NCBI GenBank assembly: GCA_029261905.1
Contig: JAJDAM010000202.1
Coordinates: forward strand, 1-8,760
Direction: 5' to 3'
Origin: Deltaproteobacteria bacterium
GTDB taxonomy: Bacteria > Myxococcota_A > UBA9160 > SMWR01
Length of the DNA: 8,760 nt
Shown here: piece after piece, positions 1 through 5,737 of the stretch
Layout of the letters: the number at the start of each line of letters is the position of its first letter
Numbering within the stretch: the stretch's first letter is position 1
Translations under genes and position numbers: made by a program
The notes under the pieces: model-generated
What the model was told of the DNA's origin: nothing
The model's database searches: none
What the model saw: only the letters and a program-made list of their open reading frames with translations

Positions 1-763
1 AGAGCACGTAGCGCCACGGGGGCTTTTCCGCGATGAATCGCGTCGCCTGCGAAACGAACGTGTAGTCGTTCACCTGGATCGACAACCATCGAACGCCTGA
101 CAATGCGATGACCCCGAGTACGAGCGGCACCGCGTAGGCGACAACCGATGGTGATCCCACACTGCGTCGCCGATGCTTCGCAAGGGGATTGGCGACAAAA
201 CAGAACGCCAATGGGACTAACAGCACGATCTCGCGAAACACGACGCCCAAAGCCGAGATCATTGCGAGTGCGGCGATTCGGATCGGGGTCGAATCGCCGC
301 GGATGCGATGAATGACGATGAGGCCGGCCAACAGAAACACGTGGGTCCACGGCTCTACCATCGTCGGGTAGTAGTGGACGTAGCGGACCGGGCCGTGCCA
401 CTGGGCGATGAACCCGACCGCCAGAGCTGCCCGCACCCGCCAGTCGTCGACGAAGAGGCGAAGCCATACGACCAGCAGCATGCACGCGATCGCGTTGGCC
501 ACGATGTTCACGATCTCGAAGTGTGCCAGTTGAATTCGACCGGGAACCAGCGCAGCAAGCAGGGGCGTCCCGATCCTGTAGACGAACGGCGCGCGTCCTT
601 CCGGACGAACCGGCACCGAGACCTGAGCCGCGACTCCAAAGTAGACGACACCGTCGGCACCGCGGCCATCGTGGTAGGAGATCGGTTCCTGGAACGCGGC
701 ACTCAACAGGTTCACGGCGGCGAATGCAATGATGACCACGAGCCATTCGGTTCGCCGTTCCAT
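1..763 (-). CDS. Polytopic membrane protein, GT-C glycosyltransferase-like (partial, C-terminus beyond window)
   Basis: The minus strand is open from an ATG at 763-761 to the left edge, giving 254 residues with no stop, so the C-terminus lies outside. The start is firm: GGGAGG (774-769) sits 5 bases upstream, and the ATG overlaps the upstream gene's TGA by one base (TGATG). Residues 1-22 form a first membrane helix. An exoplasmic loop with YHDGRGADGVVYF (30-42) and PFVYRIGTPLLAALV (59-73) follows, then hydrophobic segments near 80-100, 112-122, 138-152, 163-192 and 207-226. An acidic loop after helix 1 followed by a PF-x-YR-x-x-x-P segment recalls GT-C glycosyltransferases that use polyprenyl-phosphate sugars. 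I cannot assign a specific family, so substrate and reaction are unknown. Its place as third gene of a coupled operon with an ArnT-like transferase supports a role in envelope glycan assembly. The reading frame is certain; the function is inference. Confidence 0.8.
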   Translation of the reverse strand, partial: MERRTEWLVVIIAFAAVNLLSAAFQEPISYHDGRGADGVVYFGVAAQVSVPVRPEGRAPFVYRIGTPLLAALVPGRIQLAHFEIVNIVANAIACMLLVVWLRLFVDDWRVRAALAVGFIAQWHGPVRYVHYYPTMVEPWTHVFLLAGLIVIHRIRGDSTPIRIAALAMISALGVVFREIVLLVPLAFCFVANPLAKHRRRSVGSPSVVAYAVPLVLGVIALSGVRWLSIQVNDYTFVSQATRFIAEKPPWRYVL

Positions 764-2355
764 CAGCGCCTCCCACCAGCAGACGGGTCGTCGGGTTTCG
801 CAGACGGCGGGGTGCCGAACGTGCTGTCTTTCTGGCGGAGCGCGAAATATTCGCCTTGCGCGCGCCGCGCCGCAGGGAGCCGACGAATGCTGAAATCGTC
901 CCCGAAGTGGTATCGGGCCTTGAATTTCCCGTTCTCTCGGACCACGACCGGGTACTCGATCGGTGTCCCCTCTCGGCGCGCCGCGTCGAGCTGCTGCTTC
1001 AGCCGCTCCGACTCCGAGACGTGGTCAACGAACCGAAGAGGAGCCAGCACGCGCACGCCGCCCACGAGCAGGAGCCCGGCGATCAATGGAGCCGCGATCA
1101 CGATCGGCCGAACCACCCATCGGCGGGTTGCCAGTGCAGCCACCAAAATCGCAATCGACAGTATCGCCGCCAGCGGCAGGCTCAGATCACGCCAGACAGC
1201 CTCCGGTGTCGCCACCGCCGCTCGTTCCGCAAAGGGATTGAAATCGACGAGCGGCAGTCGAATCGACGCCGCGAACACTGCGGTGACCGCGATGGCGACG
1301 AGTGCGATCGGCCGGGGCACTTCGCGGGTTACACGGTCGAGAGCCGCGCCCGTGAACGCCGCGGCCAGCGGAATGACGGGTATCAGGTACCACGGCTGAT
1401 GGAGCGTGATCGAGAGGAAGAAAGTCGCGGCCGAAGCGATGTACAACGCAACGAGTGTCCACCCCGATCGCTCCCTGCCACGCTTCGCCCCGACCATCAC
1501 AGCGATGATCGCCCACGGGTAGAAAAGAGCATGGGGGTAGGCTCCGAAGACCAGTTCTTTTGCGTAGTACCCGACCTGTCCCGCCATCGCGAGCCGTTCG
1601 CCCTGGCCGCCCGCTGCGCCATAGCTCTGACGGGTCAGATCGTGGATCACCGCACCCAGTTGTTCTGCGTGCACGACCCACTGGTAGCCGTGCCATGCGA
1701 GGCCCAGCGGGATCATCCAGCACGCACTCCGCACCCAGTCGCGCAGTCGCCCTCGCGCTGACGGATGGATTGCGAAGTACGCCGCCTCGGCGATGAGCGG
1801 GATCGCGACGAGCGCGAGCTTCAGGTTGATCAGCGCGATCAGACACAGGTGGTGGAATGCGAAACCCTTGCCGGTATCGATCGCGCGCAAGAACAGCAGC
1901 ACGCTCAGCGTCAACGAGAGTGTGATCGCGGTTTCCATCTCTCCGGTCCGCGCAGCGTGCATGTAGACGAACTGAAACGTAGTCAGCTGAACCAACCCGG
2001 CCAGAAACGCTGCACGCGGGTTTGCGAGGTACTCCACCAGCCGATAGGTGGCCAGCAGGGACAGGATCCCCAAGCAGGCAGACAGCACGCGCATCGAGAA
2101 ATAGCTGTCACCCAGAAACAGGATGACGAGCGCCTTGCCCCAGAGAAAGAGAGGCGCGTGAGTCAAGGTGTCATAGACACGCTCTTCCCCAGTGAACTCG
2201 AGGCGAAACCAGTCACCCGCCTCGACCATGTGTCGAGCCATGTAGTGATAGATACCCTCGTCCCCGTTCACGAGGCTGTAGCTGCCGATCCCGAACAGAA
2301 TGACTGGCGCCGATAGAACGACCAGCGCAAGCGGAAGGGCGATGCGCGCAGTCAC
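763..2355 (-). CDS. ArnT/PMT-like GT-C membrane glycosyltransferase
   Basis: The product has 530 residues and starts at GTG 2355-2353. This GTG overlaps the upstream stop as GTGA, which suggests translational coupling. The frame stays open 125 codons further upstream, but that stretch is arginine-rich, lies wholly inside the preceding gene, and is out-of-frame noise. Helix 1 (about 4-24) is followed by VNGDEGIYHYMARHM (29-43). The D32-E33 pair matches the catalytic Asp/Glu loop of PMT_2/ArnT proteins. Next, THAPLFLWGKALVILF (65-80) corresponds to the ArnT 'KPPL-x-YW' segment. Many further helices follow, then LHQPWYLIPVIPLAA (318-332), which resembles the conserved late 'YLLPLYPALA' helix. 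The tail from about 440 is soluble and charged. Known relatives move a sugar, such as aminoarabinose or mannose, from a polyprenyl phosphate to lipid A or protein on the periplasmic face. The actual donor and acceptor here are unknown. The length fits the family (about 500-570 residues). Confidence 0.87.
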   Translation of the reverse strand: MTARIALPLALVVLSAPVILFGIGSYSLVNGDEGIYHYMARHMVEAGDWFRLEFTGEERVYDTLTHAPLFLWGKALVILFLGDSYFSMRVLSACLGILSLLATYRLVEYLANPRAAFLAGLVQLTTFQFVYMHAARTGEMETAITLSLTLSVLLFLRAIDTGKGFAFHHLCLIALINLKLALVAIPLIAEAAYFAIHPSARGRLRDWVRSACWMIPLGLAWHGYQWVVHAEQLGAVIHDLTRQSYGAAGGQGERLAMAGQVGYYAKELVFGAYPHALFYPWAIIAVMVGAKRGRERSGWTLVALYIASAATFFLSITLHQPWYLIPVIPLAAAFTGAALDRVTREVPRPIALVAIAVTAVFAASIRLPLVDFNPFAERAAVATPEAVWRDLSLPLAAILSIAILVAALATRRWVVRPIVIAAPLIAGLLLVGGVRVLAPLRFVDHVSESERLKQQLDAARREGTPIEYPVVVRENGKFKARYHFGDDFSIRRLPAARRAQGEYFALRQKDSTFGTPPSAKPDDPSAGGRR

Positions 2356-4103
2356 CTCGCGCGCTCGCGGTGACGGAGGCCCCACAAGAAGATGGCGCTC
2401 ACGACGGCGCCGACCGCACTCATCGCGGCGCCGTCTCGCGGCCCGGGATAATCCGTCGAAGCGGTTACCAGACCGCTCGGCCGCGCAGGGATATCGAAAC
2501 TGATCCTCTGCCCGTGTAGCTCGTGAGGAACATCGACTCGCGTTCCCTCGCCGCGAAGGAGATTCAAGGTCACTCGCCGCGGTGGTTCCGGCTCGTACCT
2601 CATCACGATTTCGTTTCGTCCGATGTGCTCGAGTCGTTCGGGCGGTGGTGCCGATATCGCGACACGACGCGCCCCGCGCCTCGATGGCGGGCCGGGGAGC
2701 GTCAGGTCGCTGTTGCAACTCGCGACCCAATGCCCCCCCTCGAGCAAGCTCGTCTCGTGGCGGCTCCGGTTCAATCTACGTCCATGTGTCTTCAGCATCG
2801 ACGGCGGGTTCCCGCCGGGGCCGCCATATTCGGCAAGGATCTGCTCGTTCGACTCGGCAGAGATGTTCCAGAGCAGCGCGGCGGCCTGTAGCAACACAGG
2901 AACGAGTATACCGAGCGTGATCGCGACCATCGACGCCAGCTTGTATTTCGGATTGCTCACACGCTCCGAGACCTCTCGAAACCCATGAGCCACCATCACC
3001 GCCAACCCGAAGACGATCAGAACCTGGTAGCGGCTGAAGGCGCGCACCCCATCGAAGACGGGCACGTTGGCGAAGAGATACGCGGGGCTGATGGGGTTGT
3101 CATTGCCGAGCCCGAGCGCCAGACCGGCCGCGATCGCGAAAAGCGCAAACGCGATGGTGTCGCCGGGCCTCGCATCAGCGGTTCGCCGGCGCCATCCCGT
3201 CAACACGCCGAGCAGAAGCAACCAGGGGAGCGGACCGACGAATGCGTTGTACTCCCACGACGAAAACACGTGCCATGATTGTTGTTTGCCCTGCGCGAAG
3301 TAGTTCGGAACGAAAGTCAGCGTGTTGGCGATCACGTCCGTCAGGCCGTACGACTCGAGTCGAACACCCGTCCTCGGCGAATCGAGTTGCCAGCGAATCA
3401 CGGACCACAGCTTGTAGGCCCCCAGCCAGACACCCAGCAGATTGGCCGCGAGGGGTATCACCGCAGCGCGCACTGCTGCAACCCCGCTCCGGCGTGCTGC
3501 GGTCGTGACGCGAACCACGACGAGCAGTATGAACACCGGATAGAAGTGGATCAGCGCGTGCGGAAGCGCGGCGCTGGTGAACAGGAACGAGGCGAGCAAC
3601 GCCGCGGCGCTCACAGCGACAGTAGGCCGCCGCTCGAGTGCGCGAGCGAAACCGAGCTCGAATAGCAGCATCAGCACCGGAACCAGATGGAAGAACGCGA
3701 ACGTGACGTGGCCAGCATTGAATCGGGCTGCGAAATAGCCGCTGAAGACGAACAGGCACGCGCCCACCCAGGCGCCGATCGAACTCCCGGTCCATCGCAG
3801 CAACAGCGCGCGAGTGGCCAGCAGGCCGACGACGGTCATTGCCGTCCACACTGCGAGGATCGCGTAGTTGGGCGTGAGCGCGTAGGCGAACACGCTCGGC
3901 CAGGTATACGCCCAGCTGTACGGGACGCTCAGTTCAGGACGCCCGCCGCAGAACATGAAGTTCCAGGTCGGAATGGTTCCATATTCGAACCAGTGAATTC
4001 GAAGCGAGAGAATCATGCTCGCCACCGAGTCCCAGTCCCCATACAAAGTGAGGTCCGCGAGAGATTCCTCGGCCTGCCAAGGGCGCAAACCTGCTGGCTT
4101 CAC
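2352..4103 (-). CDS. YfhO-like polytopic membrane protein, GT-C superfamily
   Basis: The product has 583 residues and starts at GTG 4103-4101. GAGG (4114-4111) lies 7 bases upstream, and an in-frame TGA at 4115-4113 rules out any longer version. An N-terminal exoplasmic segment, GDWDS (22-26) then GTIPTWNFMFCGGRPELSVP (42-61), matches the 'lPlWnP...G.P' loop of YfhO-type membrane proteins. Hydrophobic segments follow at about 68-100, 108-122, 132-152, 163-182, 187-200, 212-230, 290-303, 315-332, 358-375 and 388-412. VFDGVRAFSRYQVLIVFGLA (349-368) is also typical. A soluble domain (about 415-555) precedes a last helix (560-576), as in YfhO. YfhO proteins glycosylate teichoic acids in Firmicutes; most relatives elsewhere are uncharacterised. 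Compared with the family (often 700-900 residues) this protein is short, and it lacks a membrane helix before the first loop. It heads the leftward operon and its stop overlaps the next start. Confidence 0.78.
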   Translation of the reverse strand: MKPAGLRPWQAEESLADLTLYGDWDSVASMILSLRIHWFEYGTIPTWNFMFCGGRPELSVPYSWAYTWPSVFAYALTPNYAILAVWTAMTVVGLLATRALLLRWTGSSIGAWVGACLFVFSGYFAARFNAGHVTFAFFHLVPVLMLLFELGFARALERRPTVAVSAAALLASFLFTSAALPHALIHFYPVFILLVVVRVTTAARRSGVAAVRAAVIPLAANLLGVWLGAYKLWSVIRWQLDSPRTGVRLESYGLTDVIANTLTFVPNYFAQGKQQSWHVFSSWEYNAFVGPLPWLLLLGVLTGWRRRTADARPGDTIAFALFAIAAGLALGLGNDNPISPAYLFANVPVFDGVRAFSRYQVLIVFGLAVMVAHGFREVSERVSNPKYKLASMVAITLGILVPVLLQAAALLWNISAESNEQILAEYGGPGGNPPSMLKTHGRRLNRSRHETSLLEGGHWVASCNSDLTLPGPPSRRGARRVAISAPPPERLEHIGRNEIVMRYEPEPPRRVTLNLLRGEGTRVDVPHELHGQRISFDIPARPSGLVTASTDYPGPRDGAAMSAVGAVVSAIFLWGLRHRERAR

Positions 4104-4107
4104 GGCG

Positions 4108-4114
4108 CCCCCTC
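4108..4114 (-). promoter_or_regulatory. Ribosome binding site deciding the GTG start at 4103
   Basis: On the minus strand GAGGGGG runs from 4114 to 4108, with the GAGG core 7 bases before GTG 4103-4101. An in-frame TGA immediately overlaps it (4115-4113), so no longer protein is possible and this GTG is the first available start. Confidence 0.6.
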
Positions 4115-4256
4115 ATGCAGAACTCGCGCGGCAACTGCTCGTGCTACTACGAGCCGACGGAGCTAGATGCCGCACTCCGATTTGATCAGTGCGATCCGAT
4201 CTTCGATCATCATATTTGCCGGCACGCACGCCTGCGGCATGTGCTCGGTCCGCCAT

Positions 4257-4285
4257 ACTATAGGAGTCGGACCCAATGCTGTCGC
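4257..4285 (-). promoter_or_regulatory. Candidate sigma-70-type promoter for the leftward glycosyltransferase operon
   Basis: Reading the minus strand, a -35-like GCGACA (4285-4280, 4 of 6 consensus bases) is followed after exactly 17 bases by TATAGT (4262-4257, 5 of 6). Transcription would begin near 4250, leaving a leader of about 147 bases before the GTG at 4103. It is the best promoter-like pair I found on this strand in the divergent region. It rests on consensus matching only. Confidence 0.35.
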
Positions 4286-4389
4286 GCTGGCCGAGCGCCG
4301 CTGCATCACCTGCGGCGTGGGCTCTGGACGACTTGAGGCCGGAGTGCCTATTCTTGAAAAGGGTCGGCCACTGACGGCGATGATCCACC

Positions 4390-4395
4390 AGGAGG
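4390..4395 (+). promoter_or_regulatory. Consensus Shine-Dalgarno AGGAGG of the cysteine-rich protein gene
   Basis: A perfect AGGAGG sits 5 bases before GTG 4401 and 8 bases before ATG 4404. The two start codons are adjacent and in frame, so the choice changes the protein by one residue. The 8-base spacing and the better codon favour ATG 4404. This site is the main reason for rejecting the much longer upstream reading from 4167. Confidence 0.75.
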
Positions 4396-4403
4396 TTCGA
4401 GTG

Positions 4404-4655
4404 ATGTTCAAGGTGACGCCGAAGCTTTTCGACATTGGGATCTGGGCTGCAGCCCTCGTCGCGGCGGGTGTGATCGGGTTCGCACTCGCAACGGTCGCTA
4501 CCGCCGAGGACGATACCCAAGGCAGCTGCGTCGAGACCTGCGATGCCGCGATGGACGCATGTACTCTCCAATGTGATGACCACGTCGACAACGAAATGTG
4601 TCCAGAGGAGTGCCTCGCCAAGCACGACCATTGTGTCAAGAAGTGTGGTGAATGA
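4404..4655 (+). CDS. Small exported cysteine-rich protein with duplicated CX3C-X6-CX3C motif
   Basis: The product has 83 residues. The N-terminus (MFKVTPK, then a hydrophobic core at about 10-30) ends in A-T-A/EDD, a good signal peptidase I site after residue 34. The mature protein would be about 49 residues, exported to the periplasm or beyond. It contains exactly eight cysteines, at 42, 46, 53, 57, 66, 70, 77 and 81. These form two copies of C-x3-C-x6-C-x3-C separated by 8 residues. The copies also share E at motif position 3, A at 7 and D at 10, which indicates an internal duplication. The spacing fits two disulfide-stapled helical hairpins, or a metal-binding site. The mature part is acidic with some His and Lys. 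I recognise no named family, and the function is unknown. It is the first plus-strand gene and is separated from the next by 168 bases. Confidence 0.8.
   Translation: MFKVTPKLFDIGIWAAALVAAGVIGFALATVATAEDDTQGSCVETCDAAMDACTLQCDDHVDNEMCPEECLAKHDHCVKKCGE
4527..4646 (+). repeat. Internal duplication encoding two CX3C-X6-CX3C units
   Basis: Unit 1 is encoded at 4527-4574 (CVETCDAAMDACTLQC) and unit 2 at 4599-4646 (CPEECLAKHDHCVKKC). They match at 7 of 16 residues, including all four cysteines plus E, A and D at equivalent positions. The DNA has diverged, so the duplication is old or maintained at the protein level. Confidence 0.7.
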
Positions 4656-4764
4656 CATCTGCAGAAACCGTCGAGCGGGCTTCGGCCGTGATCGTGCTGC
4701 CCGAATGAACGGAGAGGATCGATAACACGCGAATCGCCCCGACGGTTTTCGAATCGATCGCTCG

Positions 4765-4793
4765 TTGCAGGGGCCTGAGCGAGCCTCTATGGT
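4765..4793 (+). promoter_or_regulatory. Weak candidate promoter upstream of the RMD1-family gene
   Basis: TTGCAG (4765-4770) and TATGGT (4788-4793, 4 of 6 consensus bases) are spaced by 17 bases. Transcription would start near 4800, about 24 bases before the ATG at 4824. The -35 match is poor (3 of 6), so this is only a possibility. The 168-base gap from the preceding gene makes a separate promoter reasonable. Confidence 0.25.
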
Positions 4794-4823
4794 GTATTGC
4801 TCTTCGGCGTCGGAGATCGTTCA

Positions 4824-5591
4824 ATGTTGTTCTCTGAGGAACGCGACGAACTGGACGCGATCTCCTACCTGTTCACCGAGGGCATCGACCTCACCCGGAT
4901 CCAGGAAGAACCGATCGCGCGATCCCCGCTGACCGTTCGGCTCGGGGATGGCATCGCAGTGGCGTATCGCTATGGCGCACTGGTGCTGTTCGGTGTCGAC
5001 GACCTGACACGCCGGGCATTCATCGGAAATCTCCAAGAGGCCGCTGCGGCGCCGGATAAAGATGGAGACGCTGCCAAACTGCGACGGGGTACGGACGCCG
5101 CCGTGGAGGGCACCGGTTCTGACGGCACGCTCGTACTGAGGACCTTCGACGTGCCGCGGTTGCGCGTCGTCGCCGAGGTCCTCGCACGCAGCGCGATTCT
5201 CACCTACTACGAGCAACATCTGGGCGGGTTACTGATCGGCCTCGAGCCTGCGGTCGCGCGGTTGCGCCAGGAAGGTCGACTCCCGGCAAAAACCCGCTCC
5301 TTGTTGCGCGGAGTCGGCGAGGTGCTCAATACCGAGATGCGGATGATCAGTCGCGCAGAGGTCTCCGAGAAACCCGAGTTCGTTTGGGACGAGGCCGATC
5401 TCGACCGGCTCTACCTGAAGCTCGCGGAGGAATACGAGCTCGGCGATCGGGACCGGGCCCTCTCGCGAAAGCTCGACCTTGCGATGCGGACGACCAGTAT
5501 TCTGATGGAGGCCCTGGGCGCGCGTCGCGCGCTGCATATCGAGTGGGCGATCTTTCTGCTGATTCTGATCGAGCTGTTCGTGATGCTGTAG
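4824..5591 (+). CDS. RMD1/DUF155 (YagE-type) family protein with C-terminal membrane anchor
   Basis: The product has 255 residues. ATG 4824 is chosen over an in-frame TTG at 4797 because GGAGA (4812-4816) lies 7 bases before the ATG and nothing comparable precedes the TTG. Residues 43-57 (GIAVAYRYGALVLFG) match the 'dG-x-vvvFrYGvvVlf' strand of the DUF155 domain. PEFVWDEADLDRLYLKLAEE (184-203) and the following helical region with DRALSRKLDLAMR (210-222) match its conserved C-terminal half. A final membrane helix, HIEWAIFLLILIELFVML (238-255), closes the protein, as is usual for the family. Eukaryotic members include yeast Rmd1 and Sif2/Rmd8 and human RMND1, a mitochondrial inner-membrane protein needed for mitochondrial translation. 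Bacterial members have no established biochemical role, so none is assigned. The bulk is probably cytoplasmic and tethered to the inner membrane. The family call is confident. Confidence 0.9.
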   Translation: MLFSEERDELDAISYLFTEGIDLTRIQEEPIARSPLTVRLGDGIAVAYRYGALVLFGVDDLTRRAFIGNLQEAAAAPDKDGDAAKLRRGTDAAVEGTGSDGTLVLRTFDVPRLRVVAEVLARSAILTYYEQHLGGLLIGLEPAVARLRQEGRLPAKTRSLLRGVGEVLNTEMRMISRAEVSEKPEFVWDEADLDRLYLKLAEEYELGDRDRALSRKLDLAMRTTSILMEALGARRALHIEWAIFLLILIELFVML

Positions 5592-5703
5592 GCGCCGCCC
5601 GGCATGGATCGATTCTCTCGATTCTGTTCTATAACTCCCTTTCCAGAATCCGGGAGAAACCGGGTGAAGGCGGTACGCGTCGGTTCTTGTTCACGCACCG
5701 CTG

Positions 5704-5729
5704 TCAACCGCAAGGATCAACCGCAAGGA
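5704..5729 (+). repeat. 13-base perfect tandem duplication carrying a Shine-Dalgarno core
   Basis: TCAACCGCAAGGA occurs at 5704-5716 and again, directly abutting, at 5717-5729. Each copy ends in AAGGA. The second copy continues as AAGGAG (5725-5730), placed 7 bases before GTG 5738, and is the functional ribosome binding site of cti. The first copy is 13 bases too far upstream to serve that start. Confidence 0.85.
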
Positions 5730-5730
5730 G
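5725..5730 (+). promoter_or_regulatory. Shine-Dalgarno AAGGAG fixing the GTG start of cti
   Basis: AAGGAG is followed by 7 bases and then GTG 5738-5740. The frame is open upstream to 5384, but that part overlaps the RMD1-family gene out of frame. The signal peptide begins exactly at this GTG, so the site and the protein agree on the start. Confidence 0.8.
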
Positions 5731-5737
5731 AGCCTTC

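Larger units (their letters stand above)
4104..4403. other. Divergent intergenic region, no convincing gene
   Basis: These 300 bases separate the leftward operon from the rightward genes. They hold the minus-strand promoter candidate and the two ribosome binding sites described separately. Four GATC sites cluster at 4184, 4193, 4198 and 4205. A weak plus-strand promoter-like pair, TTGATC (4182-4187) and GATCAT (4205-4210) with 17-base spacing, overlaps that cluster. The plus strand is open in frame with the cysteine-rich gene from an ATG at 4167, but that stretch looks non-coding (see findings). No terminator, tRNA or known riboswitch fold was recognised. Confidence 0.5.
5592..5737 (+). promoter_or_regulatory. 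cti leader and possible promoter region
   Basis: This 146-base gap probably contains the cti promoter. The best -10-like hexamer is TATAAC (5630-5635, 5 of 6 consensus bases), but no good -35 lies 16-18 bases upstream, so the call is weak. Short direct repeats occur (CGATTCT twice near 5610-5625, CCGGG twice near 5650-5664). CTCCC (5635-5639) can pair with GGGAG (5652-5656), but without a T-run this is not a convincing terminator. The tandem repeat at the 3' end is listed separately. Confidence 0.25.

Noticed and set aside
308..1399. Long plus-strand open frame of 363 codons
   Set aside because: It is antisense to two well-supported membrane protein genes and spans their junction. Its translation is Arg/Ser/Ala-rich with no domain or hydrophobic pattern, typical of shadow frames in GC-rich DNA.
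856..1846. Overlapping open frames on both strands (plus 856-1761, minus 1187-1846)
   Set aside because: Both are out-of-frame readings of the ArnT-like gene. Only its frame shows membrane helices and family motifs.
2356..2730. 125-codon N-terminal extension of the ArnT-like gene
   Set aside because: It overlaps the end of the upstream gene in another frame, is Arg-rich and would precede the first membrane helix. The GTGA overlap gives a natural start at 2355.
4113..4658. Minus-strand 181-codon frame over the divergent region and cysteine-rich gene
   Set aside because: It is antisense to a gene with a perfect Shine-Dalgarno, a signal peptide and a repeat structure, and its own translation shows no coherent domain.
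4797..4823. TTG start for the RMD1-family protein
   Set aside because: No ribosome binding site precedes it, while GGAGA is well placed before ATG 4824.
5635..5656. Possible terminator hairpin after the RMD1-family gene
   Set aside because: The stem is only 5 base pairs (CTCCC/GGGAG) with a 12-base loop and no following T-run.
5384..5737. 118-codon N-terminal extension of cti
   Set aside because: It overlaps the RMD1-family gene out of frame. The signal peptide and AAGGAG both place the start at GTG 5738.
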